Shown here: positions 24,201-36,200 of the stretch, piece after piece | Numbering within the stretch: position 1 is the first letter of the stretch | Layout of the letters: every line of letters begins with the position of its first letter | Source: Aphrophora alni | Lineage: Eukaryota > Arthropoda > Insecta > Hemiptera > Aphrophoridae | DNA length: 64,000 nt | Direction of reading: 5' to 3' | Assembly (NCBI GenBank): GCA_963513935.1 | Contig: OY740770.1 | Coordinates: 92,846,511-92,910,510, forward strand | The notes under the pieces: model-generated | Database searches by the model: none | Told to the model about the DNA's origin: nothing | The model's input: only the letters and a program-made list of their open reading frames with translations | Position numbers and translations under genes: made by a program

Positions 24201-27200
24201 TGTTTATATGTTGTTGTAATGGTTCGTTGTGGGTGTTGTAATAATTAATTGTGATTTCGTAAAAGAAAACTAAACTATGAAACGATTTCTGATGTCCTCT
24301 TCTACTTCAAAGGATTGTGCTAAAAAACCTAAATCACCGGCCAATCGTAAATATGATGAAAGCTATGGTTATTATTACCATATTGTAATATTTTTACAGT
24401 ATGGTTTTATAGTGAAGACAGGGACTGAAACCAGTGACATTCCTATTCCTCAATGTGTTGTATGTCTTGAAGCACTTTCGAACCAAAGCATAAAACCTTC
24501 TTTTCTGATGTGACACCAAAATACTAAGCACCCTGATTTGATTGGTAAGCCCATTGAAATTTTTAAAAGAAAATCTAATTTTTTTAAGAAAGAAACCCAA
24601 TGTTTGTCGAAGTTTATCAATACTGATACTAACTTGATAAAGGCGTCATACCTTGCTAGTTTAAGAATTGCAAAAGATGGATAGCCTCACACAATCGGTG
24701 AGACACTTTTACTGTCGGCCGCTGTGGATATTGTCCAAGCCGTGTTAGGAGAAAAGGCAGCCAAAGGAATTCAAAAAATACCACTGTCAAATAACACAGT
24801 AAAGAGAGGAATTGTCGATATGTCTAATAATATTGAAGAACAACTGGCTTTAAAACTCCAAGAATGCACTACAAGTTGACGAAAGCACCGATGTTACAAA
24901 CATGGCGCAGCTATTTGTTTTCGTGCGATTTGATTATAATGAAAAGGTGATAGAAGAGTTTTTGTTCTGCAAACCACTTGAATCAAATACCACAGCGGAA
25001 CTCATTTTTAAGGTAATTGTTGAATATGTGCTCAAATGCTCAAAGTAGGTATTCCCTGTTCCAAGAGTATTGGCTTGTGTACAGATGGGGTAAAGCTATG
25101 TCAGGAAGGTTGACAGGGCTAGCAGCAAAAAAAAGGAAGTTGCTCCTGAATGCAAAAGTACGCATTGTGTCGTCCATCGAGAAGCATTAGCTGCTAAGGT
25201 ATGCCGGAAAATCTTAACTCCGTTCTATCAGATGCTGTGAAAGTTATTAACTTCATAAAGGCTAGGGCTCTAAACACAAGATTATTCTCCTTGACGTGTG
25301 AAGAATTTGGTGGCAAGTTCAAGACTTTACTCCTGCATACAGAAGTGAGGTGGTTATCTCGGGGGGGAGGGGAGGGATTTTGAACCGTCACTTTGAACCG
25401 AGATCAGAAGTTTTATGTTTTTAAGTGGAAAAAATCATGACATGAAAAAATTGTTTGTTGATGAAGAATGGTTGTCAAGATTGGCTTATCTAGCTGACAT
25501 TTTTGACAAACTCAACACACTGAACTTGGGACTTCAGGGACCAAACACAACAGCCTTCACAGCCGGTGACAAAATAAACTCCTTTAAGAGAAAGTTGGTC
25601 CTGTTTTGTTTACAAATACAGTAGGAAAATTTATCTCCATTTCCCACTCTATCATCATTTTTTAAGAAAATGAAATATCCCCAATGCCAGATGTGGTTGC
25701 AGATATCATTGTTCACTTGGAAGGCCTTCAAAAAAACTTTAAGAAGTATTTCTCTGAAGATTATTCAAAAGTAGACTGGATCAGAAATCCTTTTTCAGGA
25801 ACCTCACCAAACGAATTGGAACTAAAAGAAAGTTTTATCGATCTTACAGAAGATGAAAGATTATTTTAAAGAGAAATCTTTAATTAACTTCTGGATCGGA
25901 TGTAAAACCGAGTACCCTTTGATCTTCCGGCAAGCTCTGCTATTTTTGATGCCATTTGTTACGAGTTATTTGTGTGAGAGTGGATTTTCTGAACTCTTGT
26001 AAATAAAAAATAAACATAATATAATGAGTAATAAATTATTTATATTACCTTTATAGTTCCGTCATGTGACTTTGTTTCGGAGTCGTAGCTCCATCTTCAG
26101 TAATTTCACCCCGTAGAGGTCGTTAAAACATTAAACATAACAAAAACATTAACACTTTACACACAAATAAATAAATACACGTATACGTTGATTTTAACAT
26201 TTTCTTACATGCGCACGGTTTCATGGTTCGCGAACTACTATGAAATTAAATATGAACATTAAAAAATAAGCATAGAAGCAGAATAAGTGTTGAAGAGGAC
26301 TTGAGAGTGAAGATAAGTTCCATTACTCCTAATGTTGATATTTTAATAACAGGCAAATAACAACAAGTTTCACACTAAAGACTATAAAAGTATATTTTGT
26401 ATGATGATTAATTTTTTGCTGAGTTTGTACTACTTTTTTATTTGTATGTTTTTACACCCATGGGTAATAAATAAAACTGTAAATTAATACCATTTTAATC
26501 TTTTTATTTCTCCTTTATTATAAGCATGTTATAAATAAACAAATATCTAACCATTAAATATGAAGTTTTCTCAGGAATTTAATTCAAAAAGCCTTTGAAC
26601 ACTTTTAGAAGAGTAAATATTATATGTTTAATAAAATATTATTAGGTCTGGTGGTACGCCAAACTTTCTCAATAAGTCAAGTGGTACGCAGGTGCAAAAA
26701 GGTTGGGAACCCCTGTTCTAGATAGTAACCTCTGAGCTGGACTAGTGTCCACTCCAACTGTTGGAGTATTACACCACTCTAAAACTCCAAGGAATGGACC
26801 TGTTTTAGAATGTTCACACTTTATAAGAATATTCTTGAATATTTTCATTACAGTTTCTACTTTTACATTTTCCTTTGGGGTGATATATAGATGTCATTGA
26901 ATGTTGATAATATTACATTTTTCTAGTTACACACATCATTGGTTTTGACTCAAGACTTAATAGACCAAGCACAAATAAGAAGAGGGAAGCCATGTTGGTA
27001 CTTACAGAATCCAAGACAAGCACCTGACGGAGCCTCTAGAATCATGGAGAATGCAGTCTACAAGTTATTAAAGAAATATTTCAGAACCAAAGAATACTAT
27101 ATTGATGCCATTGAACTTTTTCATACTGTAAGTTTCCTTGATAGTATTTTTTATGTACTATAGAATGTATTTGTAAGAGAAATAATCGTTAAAAAATAAT

Positions 27201-30200
27201 TGAATTGTTTACCTAAATACTTCATTTGTTATTAATACTTGAAACAAACTGATAATTAATTCAAGGATCAAGATGATACTAATACACATCAAAATTAATT
27301 AAAAATCAACAATAATAACTACTAAATTAGTAAAATGTAAATCAAATTAGTACCGTAATTAATTATTGATTGCAATGATAATCGATCAAGGATGGGATTT
27401 TGATGTTTTTACTCGATATGGGTCACATTTCGATTGTATCTTTCAGGTGGATAATCCAGATAACCGATTAAATGAGGTCCGAATAAACGCAGTTGTACTG
27501 TGCAAGTATTTTCTAAATTTATGTCAAATTCAAACTTTTCATTCTGAATCTTTTAAAACACCATCTGAAATAATTTAATTTAAAAGTAGTTGTGATGATT
27601 TTAATATTTTATATGAAGTTGGGCGCCATTTTGTAATATTTATAATACAGTGTATTTTGGAGAATTTTAAATAAAATACAGAATCCAATTTTATGAAATG
27701 TACATTTAATTATTAGTAAACATTTATAATATATTACATACAAAATTAGAATGTTTCCTGAAAAGACAAAAATAAACAAACCATTACATATTTTACAATA
27801 ATTTAAAATTATAATTTATTATTATTTCATTTATGTTTAATCTTATGGTTGTAAACTAATTCCAAATAAATCTCTCATAATTCAAAATTATATATTTTTA
27901 GATTACAAAATCTCTTTTACTAAATGCTTATTATTTATTTGTTTTTTAAAATCATCTAATCTAACAAATCAACTAATAAATGTTTTTTATCATTAAAGTT
28001 TTTAATCATTATTTTCAAATAAAATATTTTTCTTTGTTATAAACCATGTGATAATTCTGCAAACATATTATCCAAGTTTCATTAATGAACTGCAAGTTCA
28101 GTTATTTTATGTTTAATTTTTTATAAAACATAATTTGAGCATGTTATACCAAGCATGCAAATATACACTTAAGTTAATACATATTACTTAAAACTTTCAA
28201 TTTATTCAAACTACTTCCTTGTTCGAACCACATGGCATCTTTCAAACACATATCCCATCTCTCTTAAAACATATAACTTATTCTGTTTTACATTTCACTT
28301 CCTAAATAATCACAATTGTTTACTTTTTCTTTTACTCAAAATATAATTATTAAATCACATAGTTTTTCTTTAAACACAAATACTTGTCCTTTCGGAAAAG
28401 TTTTTCTCCTTCCGCAGTACGGCTTTGTCTACTTTTTCATTTTTGAAACCACGCCTTCTCTCTCTGAAAGTTTATTTCTCACTTATGCATAACTAAATTA
28501 TTAAGTGACATAATAATGCTTTAAATAGAAATTCTAGTCCTTTTGACAACATTTTCTTTCTTCAACGGTACGGCTTTGTCTGATTTGTCATACTTGAAAC
28601 GACACCCTAACTCTTCAAAAGTATAATTCTCACTGAGCTGGTCCTGGTTGGTAACAGTCTTCCCACTTTTACACACAACGCTGATGTCATATTTTTCTTA
28701 TAACTAACATTACATACGTTTTTATTTATTAACATACTTTTAACAAATTTCTCTGATCATTTAGTACTAATTTACTTTCTTTCTTTATTTATTTAATTCA
28801 AAAACAGAATACATTTCCTGTTCATTGCCTCGAGTAAATCTTACTTTCTATTCAAACCAAAATTACAAAACTGAAAATGTACACTATTACATCCTATGTC
28901 AATTTTCCTAAAAACAACATGGTTGGTCACAGTATATCGAAATGATATATTTGTGTTTTAACACTTCCTATGACTCCATAATTGTGATCTTTGAATGTTT
29001 TAATAAATAATCTGTGTTATAACACATTTACTGTCAACAAATAATATTAGATTTTAAGTTGCAAATCAAATTGGTACTTTTTTTAAATGTGAAAATTGGC
29101 ACTTAAGTCAAAAAATGTGTGACCAGAAAAGTTATTGTATACAGTTGATACACAAACTTAAAATCTACATTAAATTACCAATTTTTAAAAGTAGAACTAA
29201 AACATTTTTAAAAACAAAAGCAAATATAAAAGTGGACAAAAATAAATCAAAAATCCTCCACAGAAAAATTAAATCTCTAAAAAAAAAAAAAAAAAATTAA
29301 AGGTGCACTATATCAGTTTGTTAATTTTGAATTATTTTCTGAAGAGGTCGCAGTGTATCACATTGATACAAAGAGCCGAGATCACTAACATGTTGCCTCA
29401 GTTAATTTGTTCCTCCACTCAACTGTGGAGAAAAGGGAGGCAAGAACATATTGAGATAGAGGGGATCACAAAATCTTGAGCTTGTATCAATTTGATCTAC
29501 CACGATGGAAGGGAGGGTTATAAAAAAAAGATCATTAAAAAAAGTATAGATTTGGTGACAACCATTTAAGTTCACTTCCAGCTCTAAATAAATTTGCTTG
29601 ACATATAATATGACAGTTGGTTTTCATCCTTACATTATTTCATCCTCAATTCTTATCTAAATAAAATATAATTATTACACATAAAATGTTTGAGTAATGC
29701 TGACCATCAATTCATAAACTATTATGTAACAAAGTTGCTGCAGATAGACAGATTTTATTTAAAAAAATGATCCAATTAATACAACACAAACTTTTGCAGC
29801 CTTACGATTTTATCTGTATTGTGTTATTAATGTCTAGAAAAGGAATAATCAAATAATAATTTTCTAAAATTAGTAGGTAATCATATTTATTATTTACACA
29901 AATTGTATTAACATATGAGAAAATGTGTGAAAGTATTGTGTACTATTCGGTAGTCTTTTGATTCTGTCCTTATCGTTTACTCATAACAAAGCTATGTTTA
30001 GAATTATTCATATTACCCATAAAATCTGTTTATTTCTAATAACGATGCATGTACAGGTTGGTCAGAAAGCAATGTTTGGTAAAGTATTGGATATGGAGAC
30101 TCGAGGAGATCCATCACTCAGTCATTTCAACATGGAAACCTACAGTGCTATAGCTAAATACAAGAACACATATCATTCCTTCAAATTACCATCTTCATTG

Positions 30201-33200
30201 GCTTTATACATGGTTGGTAATATATTACTTAATACAATATTTTAATATTAATTAAATACAAAATATAGAGGATATGTTTTCAAACATTTCACTCCAAATT
30301 TTAAAGATTTGTAATCAAACATTTTATTTTTATGTGACATGTTACAAAATATGTGAAAATTGTAGTTCCTAAATTATGTAAGGGAATTATTAAGTATAAA
30401 TCTAATAATATAAAAAAAAAAATCAAGTTAGGACACATCTTAAAAAACCTTAGAAGGTTTGATCATAATAAAACAAAACCATCTATTGTTATTTTTAAAC
30501 ATGATCAGTAGTAATTTATGAATATAGTGCAATATAAAGTAATATTTCTGCACTCTGTCATGGAATAATATTAATTTCCATTGTTTTTCACCAAGGCTCA
30601 AATTAAAAAGGAAATTATCATTAATATCTCAGCCATTAAGAAACTTAGAAAGTTTTATAAAGCTTCAAATTGTTGACCCATTTTGTATAAATTATTTTAG
30701 GGCAATGAATGAGTACCATATATATGTAAATGTGTACAGCATTTCAAATTTGATTATTAGCTATGAACTACAAATATTTGTTTTATAAGAAATAATAGAG
30801 TGAACTAAATTTGGCTGAATGATTTATTCTTTAGTTAACTTAATGCTTTTTAAAGGCTAGTGTAAAACCTTAAATTCTTTATTTTCCAATTCTTAAATTA
30901 CAAGCTTTATTTTGATACATCACTAACATTTAAAACAAATCTCTCTGTTTTGAGAGATAAACTCTTTTATTTCACATTAAAAAAATTATCCAATGTGGTT
31001 CTTTTATACCCGGACTGTATTAAAAATTATTTTTTTATGTTAGCTACAAAACTGACATAGATTGCTGATTTTTGATGGTTGTAATATGTTTGGATAACTA
31101 TAGCCCAACCGCTTAGAAAAAAACCTTGCAGCAGTTGTGTCTCGCGAAGGTGGAACTGTGGTAGGAGAAGCCGGGCTTCCCGCCTTCCCTGTGTCTATCC
31201 CCTCCTTGGTGACTACTGGGAGAGCGGCCGCGCATTTGTACAAACATTCTATTTTATAACCTCATGGAAAAGTAAGACACACAGTTAGACATTTACTGTG
31301 TTTACAATTTTAATATATGCGTTTTATTTGGTAGGTATAATAAAATTTAAATGAATTCTATTTTTAAAAAATGTTAAAGTATTTCCAGTGTATTTAGATG
31401 AAATAAAATATAGTAACACGCAACTTATAATAGTAAAAGTGTAATAAATTTTTAACTTAACATACAAAAACTCACCAAATTCAGTACTGCTCGAATGGTA
31501 AAACTGAAGCGCCCTCAAGTTCACTGTCGACACAATCACTTTCACTGTCATTTTTTTCACTACCGTTACATTCCTCGGAGTCAGATGATTCGTTGTTAAC
31601 AGAAATAATAAAGCTATCTATTGTTTGATCAATTATGGCATCTTTCTTCCTATACTCTTCTTCAATGTTATACACATGTTCGCAACATTTTCGCCATTTT
31701 TCTACTGTAAATTCGCTGAATAATTTACAACATAGGTCCTGTTTTTCTTTCAACAATTCTGACTTTTTTTCAGCGACTCTTCCCTTGACATCTCCCCACA
31801 CTAACTCAATTGGGTTTAAATCCGCATGGTAGAGGGGGGGGGGGAGACGAATTACCGTGTGTCCAGCACCAGTAATTATTTGGTCAATTGAGAATGTCTG
31901 TGGCACTTGAGCAGATTTAACACACATTAAAAGTTCAGGTTTTGTCATTGAAGGGGTGAATGTAATGTTATGCCGGGAAAGCCACTGTTTAATATCGGAC
32001 TTTAAACATGAACTATTTGGCTTCTTGTCGTCTTGTTTGTTATGGTAACTCGCGTTATCCAAAACGACTACGGTGTTATTGGGTATGTTCGGAATTAAGC
32101 ACTGAATTACCCATTTGGAAAAGTTATTATAATCCATATCATCATGGTAATCTTCCGTCGCATTTGTGTTTTTTTTCGTAGCTTTTTTCCTACTGTCCCA
32201 TATTCGTAAGGCGTTCGGAACAAATCCTGCTTCACCGCCGGCATGAATAACAATCAATCTAGGACCTTTACCAATTTCCTTAGTAAAGCCGACTTCATCC
32301 TTCGATTGCCAGCACATTGGTGTTGTGTGGCTTTTATTTACGTATGTCTCATCAACATTGTAACGATATCATGATATCAATTAAATTAAACTAAATAAAA
32401 TCATCAATCATGAAATCTAAAAAATAAATTAATTAAAATATAACTTGAATAAAATAATAAATATAGAACCATGTTAAGAAACAAATGAAGAGAAAACGGC
32501 AGATGCCGCCTGTAATAAAAATTGTACGTGCTAGGCTACAATAGCACTAAGATTTCAAGAACCTTGAGACCAACACGTGTGTACATAACGGAATTCTTAG
32601 GGTAGCAGAGTTTTTACTAGAAAAAAAAGAGAAATCAAGGGAAAGCAGTATTATAACGGTATTTTAGAAAAACGCAAGTAGAAAGTAGGTCGGCCAATCG
32701 GAGACGCTCCAAACTTAAAAAACACAACGGCAGAATTAAAAAACAACCAGTAGGAATTGCGAAAGTCGTAAGCAGAGAAAGTTGGTAGAAATCGACAAAT
32801 CAGCGAACAGGGCGCGAAAAACAGTGTTTTAGAGAAGGAACATTAGAAAATAGTTTTGTTAGGAGTCTTACCAGAGTCGCCACGACGGAAGGTCGCGGAC
32901 ACAGCTAGAGTACGCTGTGTACAAAAGAATAGTTTTTTTCAGCGAGTAAGGGACAAGAAGTCTCTTAATATTGAAAGGTTTTTGATAAGTTGAAAGTAAA
33001 GTTGAATTGAAGTAAAGTAAGTTTGAATTAGTAAAGGAAATTAGATTTGGAGTTTGTGGAGTTCTTAATAAAAAGACAGATTTGGAAAAGGAGTTTAAAT
33101 TCACCAGAAGAAGGAGGGACCAATCATCGTAGAACAGGTGCTGTAATTTTGGAACGACTACAAGGAAGGAGAGACAGATTTGGGACGATTTCGAGGAAGA

Positions 33201-36200
33201 AGAGGCCTATTTGGAACGGCATCTGGGAAGGAGAGACAACGTTAAATACCAACGAAAAGTGTTTAAGCAGTGTGGTGTTTTGTGTTTTTTGTTTAATAAA
33301 AAGATAAATTAAAGTTAGGTGGAGTGTAAAGTGCTAACTGACCGAGCAAGAAGGACCAGCAGATTTGATAAGTACAAAACCAATTAATTGTTAATTATTA
33401 AATTCAACTAGAATTGATTTCACTTTCGATTGAGCCATTCAAAAAACCAAGACCCGAGATTAAGATTTTGTTGTTTTTTTAAAATTAATTGTAAAGAACT
33501 GAGCTAGCCGAGATTAAATAAAAAGATGATCAATGTTAATAATAATTTAAAGTATTAAATAAATGTGTAAAGAAATATAATAAACAAAAAGGAACTGATA
33601 ATTTGATGATTTTAACAAGAGTTAAAATAAAGTATATTTGTAATTTTAAAAAAATTGTCTATGCTAAATAAATTAATCTTAAGGAATGAATGGAGAGTAA
33701 ATGGTTTTTCTAGATAGTAAGTATAAATTTCATGTATATGTTTTATTGCTATAGTAATTTTGTTCTTTTAAAAATTAAAAGAAAGAGATTGTTTTATCCA
33801 GGTAAACGGTGTTGTTTATGAGTAATAATCATAAGTTGTTCCCTTTTAGTAGTGTTGCAAATAAATAAGTAAATCTAACATCTTAAATATTAGATTGACA
33901 CGACAACGTGTGACTTTTAAATTAGAGTAATCAAAATATAATTATATAACATCTTAAATGTTATATTTGGCATTCCAACGTGTGGCTTAAATAATTAAAG
34001 GTGAAATTAAAATAATTAGCAAAGCAGGTGTTCCTAAATGTTATATTTGGCTCACCAACGTGTGGCTTTTGTTTAAATAAATTAGTAAATTAGATTAAAA
34101 TTTATATAACATCCTAAATGTTATAACATATACTATATTTTTCTTCTCATTCCTTAGTTTTCGGAAGTTACATAAATAGTTTGTCCGCCAGCTTGCTATA
34201 TGAGGTTGTTCTATTAATAATTTCCTTTTTGTTTGAGTTTTCATCCATTTAAACCCCATTTTAATCAAAAGCTTTCTTAAAAACTCTTTCCCACATTTTA
34301 AAATATTTTCTTCTTCCAACACACTTTGTAATTTGGCCAATGTAGGAGGAGTTTTTTTCACTACATAGAACTCGTGTATCTTTCTTCTAATTACACATTG
34401 CGTGAAATCGTCAACAAATATTTTTTTATTTCGAGAACGTTTTTTCCCTTGAGGAGTGGAGAACGTCAAACTGCCTTTTGCGAGAGATTGTTTTCCTTCA
34501 GCCGCAATTTTCTTGACCAGAGACTCCGAAACACCTGTAGCATTACTTGTAGCTTCAAAAACATTGTATTTTAATTTAAATTGTTCTTTTTGCTCCTTCA
34601 GATGAGTGTAAACATTAAACACTAATTCACGAGCCTGGCCACGTAACGGACGACCCGAAGTACAAGCCGATTTTGACGAAGAAGACATGACATTCACAAG
34701 ACTAGATACAACTAAAGTGTGTAAATAGCGATTAGCACGGACTCGGACTGACACAAACGTTATAACAAATTTTTACTTATGAATAATTTTTTAAAATTCT
34801 AAGTCTAAAATTATTAAAATGAAAAACTAGAGATTAGTTAACAATATCACTTTAAACAGTTATTTATTAATTATTATAATACAAAATCATATTTGAAATA
34901 TTTTTAATTAGTCTTTGATCTTTAGTAATTACAATTGAAATAAATGTTCAATTCAAATGCCTCTAGGCTTAGCTCAGTCTATATAGTAAATTTATATTTA
35001 GAAATATATTTTAATTAGTTCAATTAATCTTGGGATAGGCACTCGGCTGGGATGATTGTATTATTTTATTTTTAAAAACGCATATATAAATTGTAGTGAA
35101 AGTTTATTAAATTTTGAAAAAAAAATTTAAATATTCAAGTTCTTATAATGGTTACTTAATAGTTCTAGGCCTTTAATAAGGTTCCTTTTAAATTAATAAA
35201 AAAAAAAGAAAACGTTTAACTGTTATTAGACAGAATATACCAAGTTCTGTATTTACACTACTTTTATTCACTGTATAAAAAAAAAAATAAAAAAACACTT
35301 ATTAATTATAAAAAAACTTTGGAGGTGGAATTTTTGGCTTCTTGCTATGTCGAATGCTACAATGTTAATAATAATTTTCATATCTAAGCGGGTTTTTGCT
35401 TCGTTGCGGAGGGATCTCTTCTCTGCATCGTTTGTTGATGTGCCGATCGTCTTCCGCTGTTGTATATAGTCCTGGTATTTTATACCTTTTCTGGATATTA
35501 GGCAATTTTTGATTATACTGATACACTTTTAAATTCATATTGTTTATAATAATTCAATTTATGGGTTAATTAGTTGTTATTTAAATGGTTAAATTTTGTT
35601 TCTAATCGCGATTACAAATATCAGCTGGGCGTATATTTACTAATTCATTCGATAGGGGCTTTGGCTTTTTATTTTACCCTAATTTTATTTCTTCTTATTT
35701 ATTAGTTTATAATGCTTAGTCTCAGATGTTATTTGTGCTGTTATAACGTTTACTTCAAAGATACGATGGCACCAACAACGCGACTGTGACTAATCCCCTC
35801 CATTGCTCCAATATCCTTCCCGCCATTGCCCCTGCATCCATGCGCAATCCACTCTCGAGATCACGGTTCGGCGCAGGTTTTTTTCTAAGCGGTTGGGCTA
35901 TAGTTTTTGTCAGTCCCCCATGAGACTCAACAGAATTATAGGGTCGCATTCTTGAATATTTACTGTGCGGTAAAATCTTACAATCATTACGTTGAAGTGT
36001 TTGTAGAAACATTCCCTGATGCTCCTATTCCAGGGAAATCAACTGTGTATGATCTTGTGCAATGTTTTGGTGACACAAGAACAGGGACGTATCTAGCCCA
36101 TAATGCGGCCTTGACAAAATAAGCTGCCCCCCTCCAAAATTCCCCAGAAAGAATCACAATGAATTACTTATAATGTTCAATGACTCTTACATACACTTTA

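Larger units (their letters stand above)
23942..26715 (+). mobile_element. Second hAT transposon with perfect 8-bp TSD
   Basis: The left end is CAGGAGTTCCCAACC and the right end GGTTGGGAACCCCTG, which are inverted copies. The target duplication TTCTAGAT is perfect at 23934-23941 and 26716-26723. The subterminal GGTGGTACGC block repeats inside both ends. At 2774 bp it is shorter than a full element of this group. Its transposase is decayed, and an unrelated repeat seems to occupy about 26000-26640. Confidence 0.93.
31481..34754 (-). pseudogene. DDE transposase in two halves, near-intact apart from an insertion
   Basis: The N-terminal half (34754 to about 34130) carries the helix-turn-helix region ([30 protein letters not shown]) and ends KKNIVY. 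The C-terminal half (from about 32360 to 31481) resumes with [12 protein letters not shown], the first catalytic Asp, then [11 protein letters not shown] (second Asp) and [12 protein letters not shown] (Glu), and ends in an acidic Ser-rich tail. All three catalytic residues are present. About 83 residues separate the second Asp from the Glu, far more than DD34-37 types and close to the DD82E (Sailor) family as I recall it. The only clear lesion is the inserted element, so inactivation looks recent. Confidence 0.85.
31097..35904 (-). mobile_element. IS630/Tc1/mariner element (Sailor-like), split by an insertion
   Basis: Both ends carry the inverted repeat ACTATAGCCCAACCGCTTAG, followed by an A-rich stretch and CCT, about 30 bp in all, at 31097 and ending at 35904. 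A TA dinucleotide lies at each end, as expected for this superfamily, but the exact border is ambiguous because TATA occurs inside the match. It contains a two-part transposase on the minus strand interrupted by a 1.77-kb insertion. Confidence 0.88.

Noticed and set aside
30207..30222. Using the better-looking donor G|GTAATA at 30216 for exon 5.
   Set aside because: It would put exon 6 out of frame and add residues absent from the family; GTTGGT at 30213 keeps phase and homology.
31635..31832. Plus-strand open frame within the Sailor-like element.
   Set aside because: Antisense shadow of the transposase C-terminal half.
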